DNA of 64,000 nucleotides from the NCBI GenBank assembly GCA_036971475.1, contig JBAIZL010000006.1, positions 57,360,898-57,424,897 on the forward strand, in the 5' to 3' direction. This document shows positions 51,185-62,611 of this stretch, piece after piece. The translations under genes and the position numbers were made by a program. The number at the start of each line of letters is the position of its first letter. The stretch's first letter is position 1. The DNA is from Prosapia bicincta. Lineage: Eukaryota > Arthropoda > Insecta > Hemiptera > Cercopidae. Under the pieces are notes generated by a model. The model made no database searches. It was not told the DNA's origin and saw only the letters and a list, made by a program, of their open reading frames with translations.

Positions 51185-53720
51185 CCCAGTTAACAGATGC
51201 CCAGTGCTATATCAGTTGCCCAGTGTTATAGCAATTGCCCAGTGTTATAGCAGTTTCCCAGTGTTATAGCAGTTGCCCAGTGTTATAGCAGTTGCCCAGT
51301 GTTATAGCAGTTGCCCAGTGTTATAGCAGTTGCCCAGTGTTATAGCAGTTACCCAGTGTTATAGCAGTTGCCCAGTGTTATAGAAGTTGCCCAGTGTTAT
51401 ACCAGTTTCCCAGTGTTATAGCAGTTACCCAGTGTTATAGCAGTTACCCAGTGTTATAGCAGTTGCCCAGTGTCATAGCAGTAGCCCAGTGTCATAGCAG
51501 TTGCCCAGTGTTATAGCGGTTGCCCAGTGTTATAGCAGTTGCCCAGTGTTATAGCAATTGCCCGGTGTTATAGCAGATGCCCAGTGTTATAGCAGTTGCC
51601 CAGTGTTATAGCAGTTGCCCAGTGTTATAGCAGTGGCCCAGTGTTATACCAGTTTCCCAGTGTTATAGCAGTTGCCCAGTGTCATAGCAGTTGCCCAGTG
51701 TTATAGCAATTGCCCGGTGTTATAGCAGATGCCCAGTGTTATAGCAGATGCCCAGTGTTATAGCAGTTGCCCAGTGTTATAGCAGTTGCCCAGTGTTATA
51801 GCAGTTGCCCAGTGTTATAGCAATTGCCCGGTGTTATAGCAAATGCCCAGTGTTATAGCAGTTGCCCAGTGTTATAGCAGTTGCCCAGTGTTATACCAGT
51901 TTCCCAGTGTTTTAGCAGTTGCCCAGTGTTATAGCAGTTGCCCAGTGTTATAGCAGTTACCCAGTGTTATAGCAGTTGCCCAGTGTTATAGCAATTGCCC
52001 GGTGTTATAGCAGTTGCCCAGTGTCATAGCAGTTGTCTAGTGTTATAGCGGTTGCCCAGTGTTATACCAGTTGCCCAGTGTTATAGCAGTTGCCCAGTGT
52101 TATAGCAGTTGCCCAGTGTTATAGCAGTTGCCCAGTGTTATAGCAGTTACTCAGTGTTATAGCAGTTGTCCAGTGTCATAGCAGTTGTCCAGTGTTATAG
52201 CGGTTGCCCAGTGTTATACCAGTTTCCCAGTGTTATAGCAGTTACCCAGTGTTATAGCAGTTGCCCGGTGTTATAGCAGATGCCCAGTGTCATAGCAGTT
52301 GTCCAATGTTATAGCGGTTGCAAATTGTTATACCAGTTTCCCAGTGTTATAGCAGTTTCCCAGTGTTATAGCAGATGCCCGGTGTTATAGCAGATGCCCA
52401 GTGTTATAGCAGATGCCCAGTGTTATAGCAGTTGCCCAGTGTTATAGCAGTTGCCCAGTGTTATAGCAGCTGCCCAGTGTTATAGCAGTTGCCCAGTATT
52501 ATAGCAATTGTCCGGTGTTATAGCAGTTACCCAGTGTTATAGCAGTTGCCCAGTGTTATAGCAGTTGTCCAGTGTTATAGCAGTTGCCCAGTGTTATACC
52601 AGTTTCCCAGTGTTATAGCAGTTGCCCAGTGTCATAGCAGTTGCCCAGTGTTATAGCAATTGCCCGGTGTTATAGCAGATGCCCAGTGTTATAGCAGATG
52701 CCCAGTGTTATAGCAGTTGCCCAGTGTTATAGCAGTTGCCCAGTGTTATAGCAGTTGCCCAGTGTTATAGCAATTGCCCGGTGTTATAGCAAATGCCCAG
52801 TGTTATAGCAGTTGCCCAGTGTTATAGCAGTTGCCCAGTGTTATACCAGTTTCCCAGTGTTTTAGCAGTTGCCCAGTGTTATAGCAGTTGCCCAGTGTTA
52901 TAGCAGTTACCCAGTGTTATAGCAGTTGCCCAGTGTTATAGCAATTGCCCGGTGTTATAGCAGTTGCCCAGTGTCATAGCAGTTGTCTAGTGTTATAGCG
53001 GTTGCCCAGTGTTATACCAGTTGCCCAGTGTTATAGCAGTTGCCCAGTGTTATAGCAGTTGCCCAGTGTTATAGCAGTTGCCCAGTGTTATAGCAGTTAC
53101 TCAGTGTTATAGCAGTTGTCCAGTGTCATAGCAGTTGTCCAGTGTTATAGCGGTTGCCCAGTGTTATACCAGTTTCCCAGTGTTATAGCAGTTACCCAGT
53201 GTTATAGCAGTTGCCCGGTGTTATAGCAGATGCCCAGTGTCATAGCAGTTGTCCAATGTTATAGCGGTTGCAAATTGTTATACCAGTTTCCCAGTGTTAT
53301 AGCAGTTTCCCAGTGTTATAGCAGATGCCCGGTGTTATAGCAGATGCCCAGTGTTATAGCAGATGCCCAGTGTTATAGCAGTTGCCCAGTGTTATAGCAG
53401 TTGCCCAGTGTTATAGCAGCTGCCCAGTGTTATAGCAGTTGCCCAGTATTATAGCAATTGTCCGGTGTTATAGCAGTTACCCAGTATTATAGCAGTTGCC
53501 CAGTGTCATAGCAGTTGCCTAGTGTTATAGAAATTGCCCGGTGTTATAGCAGATGCCCAGTGTTATAGCAGATGCCCAGTGTTATAGCAGTTGTCCTGTG
53601 TTATAGCAGTTGCCTAGTGTTATATCAGTTGCCCAGTGTTATAGCAGTTGCCCAGTGTTATAGCGGTTGCCCAGTGTTATAGCAGTTGCCCAGTGTTATA
53701 GCAGTTGCCCAGTGTTATAT
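51185..53720. repeat. 19-bp satellite array
   Basis: About 130 tandem copies of a 19-bp unit (CCCAGTGTTATAGCAGTTG). Recurrent variants are TATACCAGTTTC, GCAATTGCCCGG, GCAGATG and GTCATAGCAG. The variant order shows a large internal duplication (see findings). Frames are closed by the TAG in each unit, so it is not coding. Confidence 0.97.
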
Positions 53721-54250
53721 TTGCCCGTGTAGTTCTTGTGCGTGACATATTTTTTTACGAGTGACAGTGGAAACATTTACGGTCATTTTTTATTATTTGT
53801 GTTTATGGTTTTGTTGAATTTTAAAGATTACCTTTTAAGCAATGTAATCACCCGTCAAAAAAAAAAAATTGAGGACAAGTGACACACGCCGGGCAAAGAG
53901 AAGCTATTTTACGTCTTTATAAGAATTTAAAGAATGAGAACCCAGGATACCGTAACAGAGGGATGGCGAAGAAAGTAGCGGTATCTGAAGGATTTTCTGG
54001 TAGAAGGGTTTTTTTCAATTGCTAAGGAAAATAAAGAAATCTGTACGCTCAAGTCTCATGTCAGACAGAAACCCAAAATTAAAACTATATTTAATAACCA
54101 TCCCTTGCCCAAGTTCACCCCGTAATAGTGTTTACATCTGTTGCAAACACATTCCGAACCGACCGATGTTTCTTGAGGGATAAAATCCGAGGTTTTGGTT
54201 AATAAGACGTTACGTTAGGTAATACTGATTTCGTTGTATCGTAGGGGAGG
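53721..54250. other. Unassigned DNA between two arrays
   Basis: No feature recognised. Confidence 0.4.
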
Positions 54251-55033
54251 AAGAATAAGGATCTTGTGAGATTAGTAAGCAGCTAGTAACAGATTTATGA
54301 TTTAATATTGTGCAAAGCGTAATTAGGTAAGTCAGAAAGAATAAGGGTCTTGTGAGATTAGTAAGCTGCTAGTAACAGATTTATGATTTAATATTGTGCA
54401 AAGCGTAATTAGGTAAGTCAGAAAGAATAAGGATCTTGTGAGATTAGTAAGCAGCTAGTAACAGATTTATGATTTAATATTGTGCAAAGCGTAATTAGGT
54501 AAGTCAGAAAGAATAAGGATCTTGTGAGATTAGTAAGCTGCTAGTAACAGATTTATGATTTAATATTGTGCAAAGCGTAATTAGGTAAGTCAGAAAGAAT
54601 AAGGTTCTTGTGAGATTAGTAAGCTGCTAGTAACAGATTTATGATTTAATATTGTGCAAAGCGTAATTAGGTAAGTCAGAAAGAATAAGGGTCTTGTGAG
54701 ATTAGTAAGCTGCTAGTAACAGATTTATGATTTAATATTGTGCAAAGCGTAATTAGGTAAGTCAGAAAGAATAAGGGTCTTGTGAGATTAGTAAGCTGCT
54801 AGTAACAGATTTATGATTTAATATTGTGCAAAGCGTAATTAGGTAAGTCAGAAAGAATAAGGGTCTTGTGAGATTAGTAAGCTGCTAGTAACAGATTTAT
54901 GATTTAATATTGTGCAAAGCGTAATTAGGTAAGTCAGAAAGAATAAGGGTCTTGTGAGATTAGTAAGCTGCTAGTAACAGATTTATGATTTAATATTGTG
55001 CAAAGCGTAATTAGGTAAGTCAGAAAGAATAAG
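54251..55033. repeat. 86-bp tandem array
   Basis: Nine full copies and a short partial tenth of an 86-bp unit starting AAGAATAAGG, at 54251, 54337, 54423, 54509, 54595, 54681, 54767, 54853, 54939 and 55025. Variation is confined mainly to two sites: GATCT/GGTCT/GTTCT and AGCAGCTAG/AGCTGCTAG. Near-identity indicates recent amplification. No coding frame spans the unit. Confidence 0.97.
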
Positions 55034-55077
55034 TCGTAGCAGTAAATATTTGAAACGTTCACTCCAAATCTCACTAC

Positions 55078-55195
55078 AAACTAGTTTATTAATACACACA
55101 AACTAGTTTACTAATACACACAAACTAGTTTATTAATACACACAGACTAGTTTATTAATACACACAGACTAGTTTATTAATACACATAGACTAGT
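55078..55195. repeat. 22-bp tandem array
   Basis: About five copies of ACTAGTTTATTAATACACAC plus two bases, ending at the foldback at 55195. Confidence 0.9.
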
Positions 55196-55300
55196 TTTGA
55201 AAACGATGTCGCCTTCATTAGTGATTGGTTAGTACTTGTATTAAAGATTAATCACTAATGACGGCGACATGGTCCTAGAAACTAGTCTGTATGTAATAAT
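55195..55300. repeat. Foldback with GGCGACAT arms
   Basis: GATGTCGCCTTCATTAGTGA faces TCACTAATGACGGCGACATG across about 30 bp. ACTAGT follows on both sides, so the 22-bp array is an expansion of the outer arm. CTAATGA before the helix and AGAAACTAGTC after it recall a decayed hammerhead-like unit. Confidence 0.6.
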
Positions 55301-55462
55301 AAATTACTATGTATGAGATTTTGAGTGAAATTATTTTATACACGACTATAAAGGATTTAATTTGTTAATGCACTTCTAGGATTTCATAATCATTTTTGAA
55401 AATTGTAAAGCATTTATAGAGTGGTCTATTGATAGAATGGAGTTGGAGAGATTATAATATTA
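55301..55462. other. Short unassigned AT-rich stretch
   Basis: Nothing recognised. Confidence 0.4.
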
Positions 55463-55736
<274 letters not shown>

Positions 55737-55879
55737 CTGACAATATGCTACAAGAATCCGACCTAAAACATTTAGCTCCTCAATCCAGGCTACTTCCATT
55801 ACCATCATCGAAGGGGTTCTGAATTGAGGGAAAGAACGTATATTTCAATTGATCATATTTTCAATATTCATTTTATATT

Positions 55880-56328
55880 GATATTTACAAAAACTTATTG
55901 GATGGACATAAACAAACAATTACAATCCGTATAATTGTCGTCAGGCTACGCTATGAGTCGCCTCAAAGTGAATGAAATTATAACATATGGGTTCATATAT
56001 CAGCTGATTTTGTGTTGTAAACAGCTGTTTTAACACGTAGGTTGTTACATTATTTATTGAACATTGTTAGGGGAAAAGGTTATGATTAAATAGTTTTAAT
56101 CAGTATATAATTATATTAATTTATTTACATTTTGGTAAATGTCAATACAAAAATAATTCAATTCAACGATAATAATAGGGAATGTAATTTTAACCAAATG
56201 TTTTTAATTAAAACAAATGTTTAGGTAATTTCTCATTACACAAAATTAAATGATTTTCTTAATTGAATATTTCTGTGGCTACAAAACCTTTCACTTCTGT
56301 CGGCCCTCCCCCGAGGGCTACAACCTAA
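55880..56328 (+). mobile_element. F2 element, copy b (5' truncated)
   Basis: GGATGGACATAAACAAACAA, TACGCTATGAGTCGCC, ATCAGCTGATTTTGTG, AAACAGCTGTTTTAACACG, then CAAAACCTTTCACTTCTG and TCGGCCCTCCCCCGAGGG at the end. It lacks the first terminal repeat. Both CAGCTG sites are intact here. Confidence 0.75.
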
Positions 56329-57402
56329 TTTTTTTTAATATATTTGTTTACTGTTGAAAGAAAGGAACAAACCTGTTAGGCATGTTCCAGCTTCCCATTA
56401 AAAACAAAATTTTACTTGATTAAAATTGACAAACAGGAAATTCAAAATTAGGGCGTAATTAAAGCAGCAAATTCTCTCGAACATGTTTACGTCTGTTGTC
56501 AAAATAAAAGCAGAGGGCAATAAACTGGAGGAGCAAACGGCGGCTACAGACTCGCCGGCGGCATCCTTGGGATGGCTTCTGTATTCCGGCGCACGCGCAG
56601 ACACGCTTTCCTAATGCGCTAACCAATTAGGGTCACTGGAACACAGAATACGTTTTCCGGGCAATTAACAGCATCGCACAGATGCGATCCGTATATCTGT
56701 GGCTCCGCTTTGATTTGCCTTTGGTTCAAGTAATTGAATGAGATTAATTAAAGCCGGTAAACAAATAGTAGCGCCGTGACTCGGCACAAACATTGTTGCC
56801 AACTTTCCCCGGAGATAACGCTGACTGACAAATACAAGTGGGATAATTAACAAAGAATTGTAGAACTTGTACCGTTCGTTCTGAAAAAAACTGTATCTCT
56901 CGAAATAAGGTGCAAAACAATCTAGTACACTTATAGTAAAATAATTGTATAAATTATTAGTTTTGGCACGGTCTATTATTTAAGCAAATCTATTTTAAAC
57001 TCAAAAACTTGAATTAATTTTGCAAATTTTGGATTATTTTTTGTGAGAATTTATTAATTTTATATAGATATTACTGCCCAAGGTGTGGGGGGTGGGTTAT
57101 ATAGGTAGTATTAAGGTAGGAGCATAGATTCACTTGTCTATGGGTAAACGGAAAGTTACGAGTCACGCGCGAAGGACCGCGTGGCAGTAGTACTCCATAT
57201 CCCAGAATTGATATCCATTAAAACGATTAATGGATTAATTTACTACAGAAATAATTAAGATGTGCCTTTACTATTAAAAAGGAAATTCTGATTTTATTTG
57301 CGAAAGATTTGAATGGTTGGGCAGACGGCAATCCGACCATAAAAGTCTCCTGTTGCTATTAAGTTTCAATTTGTCCTTGTCTGAATGTCCTAATCTTACT
57401 AC
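56329..57402. other. Unassigned intergenic DNA
   Basis: Short minus-strand frames at 56398-56853 have no recognisable motif. A GC-richer patch lies at 56510-56830. Confidence 0.35.
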
Positions 57403-57524
57403 GTTTCATGAGATGAGTAAGGTATTTTGGGTTTTTTCTTAGCGTTAATTCTCTCTCCCCCTCTCTTTTTTCCTCTCCATCTCTCTCCCCTCTCTCTCTC
57501 TCTCTCTCGCTCTCTTCCTCTCCA

Positions 57525-57599
<75 letters not shown>

Positions 57600-57744
57600 C
57601 CCCTTACCTAACTGAAAAGTTACTTTATCGTTGGTGTCATTTTTTCCTAAATTTCATAAGATAAGCAAAGTATTTCAGGCTTTTTTCTTAGCGTTAATTA
57701 TCTCTCCCCCTCTCTCCCTCTCTCTTTTCCTCTCTTCCTCTCCA

Positions 57745-57776
<32 letters not shown>

Positions 57777-57835
57777 CCCCCCCTTACCTAACCGAACCGT
57801 TACGTCATAGTTGGTGTCATGGTTTCCACGTATTC
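57403..57835. repeat. Tandem duplication of about 250 bp containing (CT)n
   Basis: TTTCATGAGATGAGTAAGG at 57403 and TTTCATAAGATAAGCAAAG at 57653 begin two copies. Each continues TTTTTTCTTAGCGTTAATT, CT-rich repeats (about 57450-57601 and 57697-57781), CCCCTTACCTAAC and TTGGTGTCAT. The duplication preceded divergence of the CT tracts. Confidence 0.85.
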
Positions 57836-59379
57836 GTAGTATTGACCTGCATGTCTAAGGCTTCAACCCTTATTCATCGCGTTTAAGAAATCTCCATCAT
57901 TTGTTTCATGTTATAAAACCAAAGAATCAAAACATTCCAGAAGTCTGACTTTAAGAGGTATGGTTAGGTTATTAAAATAATCCTTAACTGTAAATGCAGC
58001 TCAGGACTGTTAATGGAGTCCAAGTTGATGAATAATTGAGATATCCCGCTTTAAATATCTCAAGAGGCGATCAATGTTTTTTTTTTGTTTAATTTATATT
58101 TAAAACAATAATTTTACGATTCCTAGAAATATATCGTTCATTGCAAACAAAATATCTTTTAGACATTTTCTTCCTTGTAAGCCTCAATAAGGCCTTTATT
58201 CGCCTTAATTATCTTTGTAGATTTAAAATACATTTTCCAACAATAAACAAGTAACAATATAAACACAAAGAGCAAAATCTGTTTCTGATTATACTTTGTG
58301 GCAGGTGTAAACTGAAATCGGTTAATAACAAAAGTACACTGAAGATGGCCTTAAACGGAGAAACGTCTTATACCAACCTATTATTACTTATATCTTGGGT
58401 TATTTGTATTTTACGATGGGCTGCGCAAACCTCATCAAGAAATACTTCGTTTTATGGTGAAAGGCATAAACGAACTATATTTAGTGGTTATTTTATGAAA
58501 TGTCGGAGCAACCGTAAATCCTTTAGGATGTGCTACAATAGCGTTCATGTCGGTGCACTTAATCATTCAACGTAATGGCGACGAGACTTTAACGGAAGGG
58601 AAGGAAAGACGTTTTACTGCGGCGCGCGGCAAATGTTGCCCATTTTATTATAATGAAGAGGTATAGCTTTTTTTTGTTTTAAATATAAACTTTTTTTAAT
58701 ATATAATTCCTAGACTTTTAGATGTGTTTCAGAACGTAGCGTTTTATTTTTCGTAGAAATGAACGTCTAATAGAGCAAGATATAAGGAAACGTTATATGG
58801 GAACTTATATCAGTAGAACCACATTCATCACTTGGGAATTGCTACAAGAATGCGTAACATTGCCGCAAAAATTTCCGAAAGTAGAAAATTACAGTTGCTG
58901 CTAACATCTGTAAATTATCTGAAAATGTATGGTTTCAAAAACACCTATTTTTATTACTATTAGGTTATGTTAGTTTTTGTATTGCTGATTATTATTCAGT
59001 ATCATTATCATATCAATTATCAGTTATTTATCTACTCATTCTCCTTTTACTACAAAAATTAGTTTATATTTTCTAATAAACCTATAGTAAATTCATTATA
59101 AGACGTTTTTTAGGAACCCGGTTTAGTTGAATTCTTTCAGTCAATTTTGTTTATAATTAACTTTATAAATATTTAAAAATCAATATAAACTACAACCACA
59201 ACTTTCACTTTTTTCAGTCAGTTATGTTTAGTTTACTTTTTTCACAGAGCCTAACATTACTGGATCCTGGTACTAGGCTACAAAGGATTAGTTAAAATGG
59301 ACGTTCAAAGAATAGGCCTATTACGTTATTTATAATGATTTTCTTGAGCAACTGTGGCCTATGTTATAATATTTTAAAT
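57836..59379. other. Unassigned intergenic DNA
   Basis: At 58335-58362 CACTGAAGATGGCC and GGAGAAACG form a hammerhead-like order with a poor helix II. Otherwise nothing recognised. Confidence 0.35.
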
Positions 59380-59470
59380 AATAAAACCAATAACCACAAA
59401 TTAACTTTATTTATTCACCTGGTGTACATTTCAGTTACAAGGTAACCATCTTCAGAAGTACTGAACAAAA
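59380..59470 (-). mobile_element. Penelope-type subfamily II arm
   Basis: ATAAAACCAATAACCACAAA followed by ACTTTATTTATTCACCTGG and the ribozyme-like core at 59423-59455. It matches the layout of one arm at 30627-30713. No inverted partner recognised. Confidence 0.5.
59423..59455 (-). ncRNA. Hammerhead ribozyme-like motif (subfamily II)
   Basis: Minus strand: CTGAAGA, extra T, helix II GGTTAC/GTAACT (6 bp, one G-U, loop CTT), GAAA, self-complementary TGTACA. Intact core. Confidence 0.55.
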
Positions 59471-59749
59471 AATTAATTTAATTTAAAAAGTATATATATA
59501 TATATAAAACATATATAGCAAAAAAATATTGAGGTTATAAATTTAATTCTTATTTTGTCTTGAAAATTTAAAATATTATACTATTACGTTATTGTTTATT
59601 ATGTTGCAAATATATATTTTTGCAACGTAATTAATGCCTAATGACTTGTTCTATATTTATTTAAAACGTTAATATTTATATATTACTGCTGAAGTTTTTT
59701 ACGTATTTGTTTACCTATTTCTTGAAATTCTTTATAAGCTGTATTTTTA
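59471..59749. other. AT-rich intergenic DNA
   Basis: A short TA run at 59489-59506. Nothing else recognised. Confidence 0.4.
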
Positions 59750-60070
59750 ACATTGTTCAAGTTATTCTTGAAACTATTTATATATTTGTATAAATTGTTT
59801 ATATGTTTGTTGAAATTTGTTTATATATTTGTTAAAATTGTTTATATATTTGTTAAAATTATTTATATATTTGTTGAAATTGTTTATTTAGTTGTTACAA
59901 TTTGTTTATATGTTTGTTGAAATTGTTTTGAAGTTGTTGAAATTTGTTTATATGTTTGTTAAAATTGTTTATATATTTGTAAAAATTGTTTATATAGCTG
60001 GTGAAATTTGTGTATATACTGTATTTGTTAAAATTTTTTATATGTCTGTTTAAATTGTTTATATTTTTGT
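59750..60070. repeat. Degenerate about 21-bp minisatellite
   Basis: TGTTTATATATTTGTTAAAAT and variants (TTGAAATT, ATATGTTTG) repeat about 14 times with 20-22 bp spacing. Confidence 0.8.
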
Positions 60071-60183
60071 TGATTTTTTTAAATATTTTTACTGGAGTTG
60101 TTTATTTGACTGTTGAAACTTTTAGAAATTTGTTGACATTGAAAGTATATTTATTTAATATGTGGAGGAATCCCATTGCAGGA

Positions 60184-60465
60184 AACTCTACATAACAAGA
60201 ATAGCATTGCAACTCTCTATATAACTCTATATAACAAGAATAGCAATGTAACTCTCTATATAACTCTATATAACAAGAATAGCAATGCAACTCTCTATAT
60301 AACTCTATATAACAAGAATAGCAATGTAACTCTCTATATAACTCTATATAACAAGAATAGCAATGTAACTCTCTATATAACTCTATATAACAAGAATAGC
60401 AATGTAACTCTCTATATAACAAGAATAGCAATGCAACTCTCTATATAACTCTATATAACACAAAC
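60184..60465. repeat. 39-bp minisatellite
   Basis: Copies start at 60184, 60223, 60262, 60301, 60340 and 60379, followed by a shortened unit. Unit: AACTCTATATAACAAGAATA then GCAATGTAACTCTCTATAT. Because 39 is a multiple of three, frames of about 90-110 codons stay open on both strands; their 13-residue peptide repeats are a by-product, not evidence of a gene. Confidence 0.92.
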
Positions 60466-61279
60466 TCTTATAGTGTTTGATCAACAAATATATATACAAC
60501 AAAGACTCCAACCTCGCAGTGCGTAGATTTCATGGACTGTTACGTACTTTCCTTTAAATTAAATATTATCTAAAAAACAGTGTAAATGCTTCAGAGAGGG
60601 ACTCCTTATCGGCCAACCTTTGTCTCTTACAAGGTTCGGTACGCCCAGTTCCTTTCGAAACGTCGGTTAAACGACATCTCTCCCGTCACTCTCGACGTGA
60701 CGTAGTTTCTTGTGTGTTCTAATCGAGGCTCGGTTTAGACCATTTTTCTCTCTTTGTTTCTCCCGTTGTGGATACTACTCTTAGCATTAATAGTGACATT
60801 TTGAATATAAGTGATTTCTTTTAAGTTCAACAGGTAAATGATAAGTGCGGGAAAGGGTGCACCCGAATAGCTGTCCGACAAGTGGCGGTACTTCGCCCAG
60901 TGAGGTATGTGCAAAAATGTCAACTTCATCATTTAATTATTTAAGGTCCTCCGGAAATCAATGTTGCCGTTACATGGCAAAATATTTGACATGGACTGTT
61001 GTACAATGTGTTCCGACAAAACGTTTACTTAATTAATACGTCGAGAAATGTTTGGGCCCTAATAGAATTTATGTATTGCAAGTATTGCGTTTTTGTTTTT
61101 GTACAAAAATTGTATATAGACGTCGTATTTACACAGTTGTTTAGGCGTTGTAAAACATAAAAAAACCTTTATTTCCAATCTTTGTTACATTACCATAGAA
61201 TATTTTCTCGTTAGCCATCAGTTACGTCTCAATGTAGATTAAATACTGTTATATATATTTAAAGCAGAGAAACATAATT
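60466..61279. other. Unassigned intergenic DNA
   Basis: No gene or repeat recognised. Confidence 0.4.
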
Positions 61280-62059
61280 ATGTTTAAAATTCAGTCACAA
61301 GCCCCGCTGGTACCACAAGCCCCGCTGGTACCACAAGCCCCGCCGGTACCACAAGCCCCGCCGGTACCACAAGCCCCGCCGGTACCACAAGCCCCGCCGG
61401 TACCACAAGCCCCGCCGGTACCACAAGCCCCGCTGGTACCACAAGCCCCGCTGGTACCACAAGCCCCGCTGGTACCACAAGCCCCGCTAGTACCACAAGC
61501 CCCGCTGGTACCACAAGCCCCGCTGGTACCACAAGCCCCGCTGGTACCACAAGCCCCGCCGGTACCACAAGCCCCGCCGGTACCACAAGCCCCGCCGGTA
61601 CCACAAGCCCCGCCGGTACCACAAGCCCCGCCGGTACCACAAGCCCCGCTGGTACCACAAGCCCCGCTGGTACCACAAGCCCCGCTGGTACCACAAGCCC
61701 CGCTAGTACCACAAGCCCCGCTGGTACCACAAGCCCCGCTGGTACCACAAGCCCCGCTGGTACCAGAAGCCCCGCTGGTACCACAAGCCCCGCTGGTACC
61801 ACAAGCCCCGCTGGTACCACAAGCCCCGCTGGTACCACAAGCCCCGCTGGTACCACAAGCCCCGCTGGTACCACAAGCCCCGCTGGTACCACAAGCCCCG
61901 CTGGTACCACAAGCCCCGCCGGTGCCACAAGCCTCGCCGGTACCACAAGCCCCGCCGGTACCACAAGCCCCGCCGGTACCACAAGCCCCGCCGGTACCAC
62001 AAGCCCCGCTGGTACCACAAGCCCCGCTGGTAGCCCCAATTTACCAAATATCTAAGTAA
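61280..62059 (+). repeat. 18-bp GC-rich minisatellite with a continuous open frame
   Basis: About 41 tandem units of 18 bp (CCCGCTGGTACCACAAGC or the CCGG variant), 61297-62033. From ATG at 61280 the plus strand is open for 259 codons: MFKIQSQ, then (APLVPQ/APPVPQ)n, then VAPIYQISK. Long frames on the minus strand are equally open, because an 18-bp repeat without stops stays open in any frame. No signal peptide, no conserved ends and no splice context are evident. A low-complexity PQAP(L/P)V protein cannot be excluded. Confidence 0.9.
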
Positions 62060-62114
62060 AATATAGCAATAAGAAAGCCGGTAAAGGTGGATAGGAAATA
62101 AAATGGTTACGTTG

Positions 62115-62611
62115 TGTCACTCGGGGGCCGACAGAAGTGAAAATGTTTATAGGGATGCCACGTCTATAGGGATTTTAAAAAGAAAACAGTTTAGTTTTTC
62201 GTAATGCGAAATTACCTAAACATCTGTTATCAGGCGCACCTAAGAATATTTTCATTTCAAAAAGTAATTAAAAATACATAATTTATTATTATCATTATAT
62301 AGAATTGTGTGTGATATTTATAAAACATTTATATATAAAATTTAAATAAAGTAATATATTTATTATCTGATCAAAACTATTTAATAATAAACTTTTTAGT
62401 TTAAATGTTCAATGATTAATGTAGCATAACCTATATGTAAAACAGCTGTTCTACAACATAACGTATAACATAAAATCAGCTGATATATAAAATCATATGT
62501 TATCAATTAATTCACTTTGAAGAGACTGACGGAAATTATACTGTCACGATATTGCATGTTTATGCCCATACTACAAGTTTTTGTAAGCGTCATTATAAAA
62601 GTTTTCACTTA
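62115..62611 (-). mobile_element. F2 element, copy c
   Basis: CACTCGGGGGCCGACAGAAG and TGAAAATGTTTATAGGGATG at one end, AAAGTTTTCACTT at the other, giving inverted termini. AAAACAGCTGTTCTACAACA and AAAATCAGCTGATATATAAA mark the centre; CACTTTGAAGAGACTGACGG corresponds to the reverse of the segment near 55960. Second intact pair of F2 termini besides 34022-34795. Confidence 0.75.

Noticed and set aside
51185..53720. Possible CRISPR-like array
   Set aside because: Units are contiguous 19-mers without unique spacers, in a eukaryotic context.
54251..55033. Possible CRISPR-like or rDNA spacer array
   Set aside because: 86-bp units are contiguous and nearly identical throughout, so it is a simple tandem repeat; no rRNA sequence adjoins it.
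58335..58575. Hammerhead-like CACTGAAGATGGCC..GAGAAACG and the 76-codon frame beginning inside it
   Set aside because: Helix II is poor and the frame has no motif.
60102..60448. Frames of 90-109 codons on both strands with 13-residue repeats
   Set aside because: Consequence of a 39-bp minisatellite without stops; no independent support.
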